Below are positions 1-4,759 of a stretch of DNA of 7,277 nt, piece after piece. The DNA is from an uncultured Megasphaera sp. (lineage in GTDB: Bacteria; Bacillota; Negativicutes; Veillonellales; Megasphaeraceae): positions 1-7,277 of the forward strand of contig CALBLM010000020.1 in assembly GCA_937895695.1 (NCBI GenBank), in the 5' to 3' direction. How positions within the stretch are numbered: position 1 is the first letter of the stretch; the number at the start of each line of letters is the position of its first letter. Below the pieces are notes generated by a model. It did no database searches, had not been told where the DNA came from, and was given only the letters and a program-made list of their open reading frames with translations. Both the position numbers and the translations under genes were made by a program.

Positions 1-2
1 TA

Positions 3-785
3 TTTCAGCCGGTATCCTTAGTTCGTACGCTTTGGTATGGACTGGCTATGTATCATATTTATTTTTTAGTGATTCTCCTTTGGTTCTATGTACTCATGCC
101 CCTTTGGCGACCGTTGCTGCGTTTTATGAACCGTAAGCCTTGGTGTTCCTTTACGTTCTTACTGGCAGCCAATATGATTTTTAACTTTTATTCCAGTTAT
201 TTGTGGTCTGTACCGCAAGATGCCAATTCATGGCTCAAAGACGCCTTTGCGTTTCGTTTAAATTATATTGTATTCCATTATTTGTTTATCTTCATGTTTG
301 GTGCTTTTACAGCTGAACATTTTACCGCTATCATCCAATGGCTTCGCAATCATTCCCTGGTAGTCAATCTGTTCCAGTTGCTAACAACAGCCGGCATGAT
401 TGCAGCATATTGGGGCGTTATGCAGTATTTGCAATATGATGCCTTGTCTGCAGTATTTACCATTCACCAACTCAGTCCTATCGGCATGCTGTACACCTTA
501 TCAACGATGCTGTTTTTACTGTACTGGTGGGAATGCCATACCGTTCCTAACTGGATGCACCGGCTTTTCTCCATGCTTGGCAATTACTCCTATCCGATTT
601 ACCTCGTGCATCCCGTATTTCTTAGCATTTGCACGGGACTGGCTGCGCATTTTCACTTATATCTGCGTTCCGTACATATTATTGCTATCTATTGCATCGT
701 TGCCGGATGCGCAGCTGCCTATGCATCTATCATCAATCGCCTGCCGCTGCCGCATTGGCTTTCTATTTGCTTAAAAGGAAAATAA
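3..785 (+). CDS. Membrane acyltransferase, acyltransferase 3 family, C-terminal part (5' end outside window)
   Basis: The reading frame is open from the left edge, so the gene starts outside the window; the first internal ATG, at 48, is not a credible start because the 15 codons before it read FQPVSLVRTLWYGLA without a stop. About 260 residues are visible. They form roughly seven hydrophobic membrane-spanning stretches, among them a YHIYFLVILLWFYVLMPLW segment and, near the C-terminus, LGNYSYPIYLVHPVF. Both resemble conserved segments of the acyltransferase 3 (OafA/YrhL-like) family: the YHxxFL...fYxxxPL membrane helix and the C-terminal ySYpiYLxHp motif. Members are inner-membrane proteins that move acyl groups, often acetyl, onto sugars of cell-surface polysaccharides or onto peptidoglycan or lipids. 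The substrate cannot be told from this fragment, and the N-terminal catalytic His region is not visible. The gene ends 35 bases before a strong terminator and converges on the outer-membrane gene. Confidence 0.85.
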   Translation, partial: FQPVSLVRTLWYGLAMYHIYFLVILLWFYVLMPLWRPLLRFMNRKPWCSFTFLLAANMIFNFYSSYLWSVPQDANSWLKDAFAFRLNYIVFHYLFIFMFGAFTAEHFTAIIQWLRNHSLVVNLFQLLTTAGMIAAYWGVMQYLQYDALSAVFTIHQLSPIGMLYTLSTMLFLLYWWECHTVPNWMHRLFSMLGNYSYPIYLVHPVFLSICTGLAAHFHLYLRSVHIIAIYCIVAGCAAAYASIINRLPLPHWLSICLKGK

Positions 786-819
786 AATATACTGATTCGT
801 ATTGCCAGTCCAAGGCACA

Positions 820-861
820 AAAAATCCGTCCTTTACTCATATGAGTAAAGGACGGATTTTT
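820..861. terminator. Bidirectional Rho-independent terminator (perfect 42-bp palindrome)
   Basis: Two 21-base arms (820-840 and 841-861) are exact reverse complements with no spacer. The ends are A-rich on the left and T-rich on the right, so transcripts in either direction form a GC-containing stem (core CCGTCCTTTACTCAT) followed by a U-run. It lies between the stop codons of the rightward acyltransferase (785) and the leftward barrel gene (901), and can end both. Confidence 0.92.
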
Positions 862-900
862 ATATCACATCATATACCGTTATATATGTTGTACGACCCA

Positions 901-1524
901 TTAGCTGTTAAATCGATAGGAAAGACCGGTGACAAATCCTTTATAGGTAACACTGGGATCATTATCATGGCGTCCTGCCGTATCAATATACCGATACCCG
1001 GCATTAATATCTAAATCATCCGTTGCTTTGTAGGAAAGGCCGGCTTCCCAAGTCGTCGTGTCCTTAGTCCCAACACCAACTTTGCCATAGATATCTAAAT
1101 TATCTGCCAACGGTGCTTTGCCAATCAAGCCAACTTGAGCTACATTATTGGTATTGCTGTAACCATGACCAAAATCGTTGTCAATACGGTTATAACCGGC
1201 ATATGCTGCGACATTGTTGTTTAACGAATATACTAAGTTCACTTCCTGCTGATTACCCTTTGTTGTATCATGATCATTTTTGTCTGTACTTAATCCACTA
1301 TACTGATACTGAATCGCTGCTTTGTCTGATACACCATAGGTTACGCCGCCTTGGAAATTCCATTTGGAATCGGAATTAAAATTTCCAATTTCCGACTTGG
1401 TATTCATTGCGCCTACATCTACTTGTACCTGGCCTTCTTGGAAGGTCGTCTGCGGTGCTGCAAATGCGGCCCCGGATACACAAACTGTCAACGCTGTCAA
1501 AACTGCAAATACATTCTTTTTCAT
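901..1524 (-). CDS. Small outer-membrane beta-barrel protein (porin/OmpA-barrel-like), function unknown
   Basis: The protein is 207 residues long. A clear Sec signal peptide (MKKN, a hydrophobic stretch, then SGAAFA) is probably cut after residue 22, before APQTT. The Cys at 15 is not in a lipobox (preceding residues LTV), so this is not a lipoprotein. The mature ~185 residues alternate polar and hydrophobic/aromatic positions in about ten short amphipathic strands (for example WNFQGGVTYGV, AAIQYQYSGLS, VAAYAGYNRI, LDINAGYRYI, FVTGLSYRF) split by Asn/Asp/Gly-rich turns. This is the pattern of a small 8-10-stranded outer-membrane barrel. The end, YRFNS, is two residues past the aromatic usually found at the C-terminus of such proteins. 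The chosen start is the ATG at 1524, which has AGGGAGG nine bases upstream; an in-frame TTG at 1533 would overlap the spacer and is unlikely. The gene is monocistronic. The role (pore, adhesion, structural) cannot be told. Confidence 0.85.
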   Translation of the reverse strand: MKKNVFAVLTALTVCVSGAAFAAPQTTFQEGQVQVDVGAMNTKSEIGNFNSDSKWNFQGGVTYGVSDKAAIQYQYSGLSTDKNDHDTTKGNQQEVNLVYSLNNNVAAYAGYNRIDNDFGHGYSNTNNVAQVGLIGKAPLADNLDIYGKVGVGTKDTTTWEAGLSYKATDDLDINAGYRYIDTAGRHDNDPSVTYKGFVTGLSYRFNS

Positions 1525-1533
1525 ATAAATCAA

Positions 1534-1543
1534 CCTCCCTTTG
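1534..1543 (-). promoter_or_regulatory. Ribosome binding site of the beta-barrel gene
   Basis: CAAAGGGAGG read on the minus strand, with nine bases between GGAGG and the ATG at 1524. It decides in favour of that ATG over the TTG nine bases upstream. Confidence 0.85.
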
Positions 1544-1581
1544 ATACTACTTACTACGTTCTCTCTCTTGAGATTGACTAT

Positions 1582-1610
1582 AGTATATCAGCAAATAGTT
1601 CACTTGTCAC
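1582..1610 (-). promoter_or_regulatory. Promoter of the beta-barrel gene
   Basis: On the minus strand a -35 box GTGACA (1610-1605) and a -10 box TATACT (1587-1582) are 17 bases apart, with an A-rich tract just upstream of -35 that could act as an UP element. The start of transcription would be near 1575, giving a leader of about 50 nt that ends in the ribosome binding site. Confidence 0.7.
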
Positions 1611-1627
1611 GTTTTTTACATTGTATA

Positions 1628-1656
1628 TATATACTATTTTACAATTTTGTGTACAA
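1628..1656 (-). promoter_or_regulatory. Possible second, upstream promoter of the beta-barrel gene
   Basis: On the minus strand TTGTAC (1656-1651), 17 bases, then TATATA (1633-1628). The match is fair, but the region is so AT-rich that such pairs arise by chance. The -35 lies inside a TTGT-GT-ACAA palindrome (1647-1656 region) that could instead be a protein-binding site. Confidence 0.3.
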
Positions 1657-1773
1657 CAGGTGTGATTCCAATTATATTTGTTAATCCAATGCTTTTTTTA
1701 TTTATTACATAGGGTATTTGTATGCTTAATTGAATATATTTTCTATATCTTTAATTATTTATTTAATTTTATT

Positions 1774-1802
1774 CAGTTAGACGCCTAATTGTCATCTAAC
1801 TG
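1774..1802. repeat. 8-bp inverted repeat with 13-base spacer, unassigned
   Basis: CAGTTAGA (1774-1781) and its exact reverse complement TCTAACTG (1795-1802) flank 13 bases. Neither strand has a T-run after it, so it is not a standard terminator. It lies about 165 bases upstream of the barrel gene's -35 box and just beyond the glnA terminator. It may be an operator or a hairpin in an unannotated transcript; a chance occurrence is possible. Confidence 0.45.
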
Positions 1803-1824
1803 TAACACAATCGTTTCATTTCAG

Positions 1825-1859
1825 AAAAAAACTGCGCACCTACTACAGGTACGCAGTTT
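1825..1859 (-). terminator. Rho-independent terminator of glnA
   Basis: The stem pairs 1859-1847 with 1841-1829 around a five-base loop, 13 pairs in all, followed on the minus strand by a run of U. One position (1851/1837) is a G-U wobble in the minus-strand RNA but would be a C-A mismatch in a plus-strand RNA. Together with the U-run, this shows that it serves the leftward glnA transcript. It lies 20 bases past the glnA stop codon. Confidence 0.9.
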
Positions 1860-1878
1860 ATATTAAAGGAAAGAAACC

Positions 1879-3780
1879 TTAGAATGCATTATGTGAATAT
1901 TCATAGTACAAATCAGCCAATTCATCCATTTTATCGTTCATGGCTACCATGAGATCAGATGCTGTATCATAATCCCCTGTAGACAATGCAGCTTTAATGC
2001 GTGAGAAAATAGACGGGCTCTTTTCAGTATCACGGCCTAATTCCGTACGCAATGCATTAATCTTAGTCCAGCGTTCTACTTCAAGCGGATTGCTGTCGCC
2101 ATCTATATGAAGCTGTTTTGCAGAGATAACTTTGGACAAGTTGTCCGGAATCGTGCGGAACTGAAGTTCCAAAGCCCAACGGCTCAATGCGCCTTCTTTA
2201 AAGGATTCCATTAACCGTTTCTGGAAAGCGTCGCAAGCGAGGTCATCCAGTTTTTCCGGATAGTTGGTAAGACCTTTGAAGTTTTCCCAAACTGTACGCG
2301 GTGCTTTGCCAAACATAGCATTGCGTTCAGCATCAGAGAATGCTTCGAATACATCGACTTCCGAACGATATGCACGATCTTTTTCAAGGTAATCGGCATC
2401 TTCACCCGGTTTCTTGGACAATTCAGCCAAAAGTTCGCTCGTTGATTTACCGCTAGAAAGAGCATATTTAATACCATCCAATGCTCCCAAATAGCACATA
2501 GCAATTGTAATGTACGTATTGGTAAATGGATTCGGTGCACGAAGTTCAAAACGTGTTGCATTCGGGCTGGCAATATCACGAATCAAGCCAGCGAGGACAG
2601 AACGGTTACGTGTCGGAACATCTGGTGTTTCACCGCCAAGAGCCGTAACAATGCAAACAGGAGCTTCAAAGCCCGGTTTCAAACGATTTAAAGAGTCAGT
2701 TGTTGAAGAAACAAACGGATTAATAACTTCGTAATGTTTCAACAGACCCATAATAGCACCATAACCAACAGAAGATAAGAATTCTTTATTCATATCATCC
2801 GGGTTAAAGAGGTTAACGAATTTACCATTTTTCAAGATAGCACCGATGCCGAGATGTGTATGTTCGCCGGAACCAGCAACACCATGAATTGGTTTAGCCT
2901 GGAATGTAACTTCCAACCCATTTTCACGGAATACTTCACGAACGATGATACGAGCCTGGATTTCGTTATCTGCTGTCTGTACCGGGTCATTGGAGAATTT
3001 CCAGTCAACTTCCAACTGTTCCAAAACGAAGATTAATTTACCGGAATCATCGATCTGTGCTTTGATACCGCCAACTTCTTTATGACCCATTTCAGGCTGC
3101 AAGCCATATTTTTCAAGGCGTTCGACAGTCTGTTCCAACGCAGTACGAACAACGCCGTGTGTACGCTGCCAATACTGTTCCTGCATTTTCTGAGAAGCAG
3201 AAAGGAGTCGTGTTTCAACATCCTGGCTCGGTGTTTTGACCCAGAATTCCAATTCCGTAGCTGTTGTAAATACGATTTTTTCAATATCATCGGGATTTAC
3301 AGACAATCCTTTGATACCATATTTTTTAACTAATGCTAAAATCTGTTCGCCAACATAATCCGTTGTGTTGCGCAAAATAGAACGGGAATCAATAAAGCCC
3401 GTTGCATGGCGCAGGAAACTTGGAATACGTAATGTACCAACCGGTTTACCTGTTTCTGGATCAATATTGCCATCATTATAATCAACAAACCAGTTAACGC
3501 CCGGATCAGCTTTGATATCTACACGTGCATTAGACAACGTTGCAATGCCCGGCAGTACAACAGAAGAACCGTCTGTCTGGAATGCTGTAGCATTAAAGAA
3601 TTTATCATATTCATCAAAGAAGACGGAAATAGGAATTTTTTCATCCGTATCGTTACCAGCTAAATCGACACCAACGAGAGATACAAATTTTATTTCCGGA
3701 TGTTGTTCTAATAAAGCAAGAACACCTTCTTTACCATATTGACCTGCAGGGATTACATAAACTAAATCATCTTTAGTCAT
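1879..3780 (-). CDS. glnA: Glutamine synthetase, long form (633 aa)
   Basis: Makes glutamine from glutamate, ammonia and ATP in the cytoplasm, the main entry of ammonia into metabolism. Glutamine synthetase motifs appear in order: an N-terminal beta-grasp part with VGVDLAGND (37-44) and TDGSSV (69-74), the metal-site segment TELEFW (175-180), HKEVGGIKAQI (233-243), the glycine-rich ATP/metal motif GSGEHTHLGIG (303-313), NRLKPGFEAPV (365-375), TRNRS (390-394) and RFELRAPNP (410-418). The length lies between type I enzymes (about 440-470) and type III (about 700). The extra length is mainly a charged, probably helical C-terminal region of some 150-200 residues. The NLYDLPPEE adenylylation site of enterobacterial type I enzymes is absent, so control by adenylylation is not expected. 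The start at 3780 is set by AAAAGGAGG eight bases upstream; a longer in-frame reading from 3828 runs through the leader terminator and is less likely. Monocistronic, with its own promoter, attenuator and terminator. Confidence 0.93.
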   Translation of the reverse strand: MTKDDLVYVIPAGQYGKEGVLALLEQHPEIKFVSLVGVDLAGNDTDEKIPISVFFDEYDKFFNATAFQTDGSSVVLPGIATLSNARVDIKADPGVNWFVDYNDGNIDPETGKPVGTLRIPSFLRHATGFIDSRSILRNTTDYVGEQILALVKKYGIKGLSVNPDDIEKIVFTTATELEFWVKTPSQDVETRLLSASQKMQEQYWQRTHGVVRTALEQTVERLEKYGLQPEMGHKEVGGIKAQIDDSGKLIFVLEQLEVDWKFSNDPVQTADNEIQARIIVREVFRENGLEVTFQAKPIHGVAGSGEHTHLGIGAILKNGKFVNLFNPDDMNKEFLSSVGYGAIMGLLKHYEVINPFVSSTTDSLNRLKPGFEAPVCIVTALGGETPDVPTRNRSVLAGLIRDIASPNATRFELRAPNPFTNTYITIAMCYLGALDGIKYALSSGKSTSELLAELSKKPGEDADYLEKDRAYRSEVDVFEAFSDAERNAMFGKAPRTVWENFKGLTNYPEKLDDLACDAFQKRLMESFKEGALSRWALELQFRTIPDNLSKVISAKQLHIDGDSNPLEVERWTKINALRTELGRDTEKSPSIFSRIKAALSTGDYDTASDLMVAMNDKMDELADLYYEYSHNAF

Positions 3781-3788
3781 TCTAGTTT

Positions 3789-3797
3789 CCTCCTTTT
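3789..3797 (-). promoter_or_regulatory. Ribosome binding site of glnA
   Basis: AAAAGGAGG on the minus strand, eight bases before the ATG at 3780. It is a near-perfect match to the 16S rRNA end and fixes the start at MTKDD. It lies only 4 nt downstream of the U-run of the leader terminator. Confidence 0.92.
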
Positions 3798-3801
3798 GGT
3801 T

Positions 3802-3856
3802 AAAAAAAAGACTCCGATTCCAAGGCATACTACTACACCTAAGAACTCGAAGTCTT
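3802..3856 (-). terminator. Intrinsic terminator (attenuator) in the glnA leader
   Basis: In the minus-strand RNA, 3856-3847 (AAGACUUCGA) pairs with 3817-3808 (UCGGAGUCUU): ten pairs with one U-G wobble. After a mismatch come three more pairs, and an apical AGGUGU/AUGCCU stem with loop AGUAGU can form (3840-3823). Eight U residues (3809-3802) end the stem. It lies between the glnA promoter and the glnA ribosome binding site, so transcription must be allowed past it for glnA to be expressed. Its 5' arm is shared with the hexaloop hairpin at 3850-3865. Confidence 0.82.
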
Positions 3857-3865
3857 CTTTGACTT
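3850..3865 (-). promoter_or_regulatory. Hexaloop hairpin in the glnA leader, candidate antiterminator / ANTAR target
   Basis: In the minus-strand RNA, AAGUC (3865-3861) pairs with GACUU (3854-3850) around the six-base loop AAAGAA. The loop has A at position 1 and G at position 4, as in known RNA targets of ANTAR-domain antiterminators. GACUU is also part of the 5' arm of the downstream terminator, so the two structures exclude one another. The usual ANTAR target has two such hexaloops; the hairpin upstream (3871-3900) has a ten-base loop, so the match is partial. Confidence 0.5.
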
Positions 3866-3870
3866 TGTTT

Positions 3871-3900
3871 TCATGACTTATTTTATTTTTCAAATCATGA
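3871..3900 (-). promoter_or_regulatory. 5'-terminal hairpin of the glnA leader
   Basis: TCATGA at 3895-3900 and again at 3871-3876 (self-complementary) form a stem extended inward by U-G, U-A, U-A and G-U pairs, ten pairs in all, around an A-rich ten-base loop. The predicted transcription start (near 3898) falls at the stem's foot, so a few terminal pairs may be lost. It could protect the 5' end or be the first of two regulatory hairpins. Confidence 0.5.
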
Positions 3901-3904
3901 TAAA

Positions 3905-3933
3905 ATCATACAATCAATCAGTTTATTTGTCAA
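3905..3933 (-). promoter_or_regulatory. glnA: Promoter of glnA
   Basis: On the minus strand a perfect -35 box TTGACA (3933-3928), a 17-base spacer and a -10 box TATGAT (3910-3905). Transcription would begin near 3898, giving a leader of about 118 nt. The -10 box is part of an ATGAT-TTT-ATCAT inverted repeat that could also be an operator. Confidence 0.82.
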
Positions 3934-3955
3934 TAGATAATCTATAGAAAATCTA
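3934..3955. repeat. Two tandem 11-bp palindromes upstream of the glnA promoter, candidate operator
   Basis: TAGATAATCTA (3934-3944) is followed directly by TAGAAAATCTA (3945-3955). Each is a TAGA-N3-TCTA palindrome and the two differ at one base. Their centres are 11 bases apart, about one helical turn, so two protein dimers could bind on the same face of the DNA. The pair abuts the -35 box of glnA, the usual position for an activator. The regulator is not recognised. Confidence 0.5.
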
Positions 3956-3961
3956 AAAAAA

Positions 3962-4408
3962 CTAATTTTTTTGTAAAATTTCTCTAACAACTTGTGAAAC
4001 AACTTTACCGTCTGCTTTACCTTTAACCTGCGGCATAACCAACTTCATGACGTCACCCATCTTGAGTCCCGTTTTATCCGCTACGGCAGCAGTTACAATT
4101 TGACGTACTTCGTCTGCTGTTAACTGTTTTGGCATATATTTTTCCAATACAGCCATTTCAGCTTTTACTTGTTCCACTAAATCTTCACGACCAGCTTTTT
4201 CAAAATCGGCCAGTGATTCTTTACGTTGTTTCATTTCTTTTGCAATGACTGCTCCCACACCGGCATCGTCCAGTTCACACTTGCCATCAATTTCCGTGTT
4301 ACGAATGGATGAACGAACCATGCGAATAACAGACAACGCTGTTTTTCCGGATTCTTTAGCTCGCATTGCATCTTTCATATCCTGAAGCAGTTCTTCTTTA
4401 AGAGACAC
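3962..4408 (-). CDS. yqeY: GatB/YqeY domain protein
   Basis: A 148-residue cytoplasmic protein of the YqeY family, full length for the family. It consists of an N-terminal charged helical part (MSLKEELLQDMKDAMRAKES, with the family's KxALSVIRMVRSSIRN segment at about 22-37) and a C-terminal helical region (EKYMPKQLTADEVRQIV, then KGKADGKVVSQVVREIL) related to the tail domain of GatB and GatE, which contacts tRNA in the Glu-tRNA(Gln)/Asp-tRNA(Asn) amidotransferase. The exact role of the free-standing protein is not established. The start is GTG at 4408, with GAAGGG seven bases upstream; no better start is in frame. It follows rpsU after 26 bases, the usual rpsU-yqeY operon. No good terminator follows it, so some transcripts may run into the glnA leader. 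Confidence 0.92.
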   Translation of the reverse strand: MSLKEELLQDMKDAMRAKESGKTALSVIRMVRSSIRNTEIDGKCELDDAGVGAVIAKEMKQRKESLADFEKAGREDLVEQVKAEMAVLEKYMPKQLTADEVRQIVTAAVADKTGLKMGDVMKLVMPQVKGKADGKVVSQVVREILQKN

Positions 4409-4434
4409 GATATCACCCTTCTTACTAACGACGA

Positions 4435-4614
4435 TTATGCTCTGTACTTCCGTTTACGTGCTGCTTCGGATTTTTTCTTTCTCCGTACACTCGGTTTTTC
4501 ATAGTGTTCACGTTTCCGAACTTCGGAAAGAACACCTGCCTTTTGGCAAGAACGTTTGAAGCGGCGAAGTGCGCTATCTAACGTTTCGTTTTTACCAACT
4601 CTGATTTCTGCCAT
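4435..4614 (-). CDS. rpsU: 30S ribosomal protein S21
   Basis: A 59-residue protein translated from the ATG at 4614: it begins MAEIRVGKNETLDSALRRF, continues with KRSCQKAGVLSEVRKREHYEKPS, and ends in a run of Lys and Arg (RRKKKSEAARKRKYRA). This is the normal length and sequence pattern of S21, the small basic protein of the 30S subunit that helps the ribosome engage Shine-Dalgarno sequences on mRNA. The polypurine stretch GGAGGGAGGG (4632-4623) lies eight bases before the start. It is the first gene of an rpsU-yqeY operon with its own consensus promoter, 145 bases downstream of hemW. Its leader can fold over its ribosome binding site. Confidence 0.95.
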   Translation of the reverse strand: MAEIRVGKNETLDSALRRFKRSCQKAGVLSEVRKREHYEKPSVRRKKKSEAARKRKYRA

Positions 4615-4624
4615 TCTGTTATCC

Positions 4625-4648
4625 CTCCCTCCAAGGTATGATAGGGAG
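4625..4648 (-). promoter_or_regulatory. Leader hairpin that can sequester the rpsU ribosome binding site
   Basis: In the minus-strand RNA, CUCCCU (4648-4643) can pair exactly with AGGGAG (4630-4625), which is the middle of the rpsU Shine-Dalgarno stretch, across a 12-base loop. Because the polypurine stretch repeats, a second register with five pairs is possible. This would hold translation of S21 low until opened. Confidence 0.45.
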
Positions 4649-4670
4649 TGCTTTTACTGCACACAATGTA

Positions 4671-4699
4671 ATTATAGCTAAAATGGTACTCCTTGTCAA
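4671..4699 (-). promoter_or_regulatory. rpsU: Promoter of rpsU-yqeY
   Basis: On the minus strand TTGACA (4699-4694), a 17-base spacer and TATAAT (4676-4671), a perfect match to the sigma-A/sigma-70 consensus as expected for a ribosomal protein gene. Transcription would start near 4664, giving a leader of about 50 nt. Confidence 0.92.
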
Positions 4700-4759
4700 T
4701 CCCACAACTATGAACAAACGCCTCGTCAATAGCTGCTCTGCCGCATGACAAAGCGGTTT

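Larger units (their letters stand above)
1525..1878. other. AT-rich non-coding stretch between the beta-barrel gene and glnA
   Basis: These 354 bases hold no credible gene: the frames that stay open are short, lack ribosome binding sites and have no protein-like composition. The right part carries the glnA terminator (1825-1859) and the left part the barrel gene's ribosome binding site and promoter(s). Between them, about 1660-1824 is very AT-rich, and apart from the inverted repeat at 1774-1802 I see nothing definable there. Confidence 0.7.

Noticed and set aside
1525..1533. TTG start at 1533 for the beta-barrel gene
   Set aside because: It touches the ribosome binding site, and the ATG at 1524 has proper spacing and begins a standard MKK signal peptide.
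2211..2579. 122-codon frame inside glnA on the same strand in another register
   Set aside because: It lies wholly within the glnA coding region, has no ribosome binding site and no recognisable protein features; it is a shadow of glnA.
3781..3828. glnA start at 3828, giving a 649-residue protein
   Set aside because: The extension runs through the leader terminator and its U-run, while a strong AAAAGGAGG lies eight bases before the ATG at 3780.
3955..3972. Inverted repeat of seven A, CTAA, seven T across the yqeY stop codon, as a terminator
   Set aside because: The stem is made only of A-U pairs, includes coding bases and has no GC core; it is unlikely to stop polymerase. It is better seen as AT-rich sequence.
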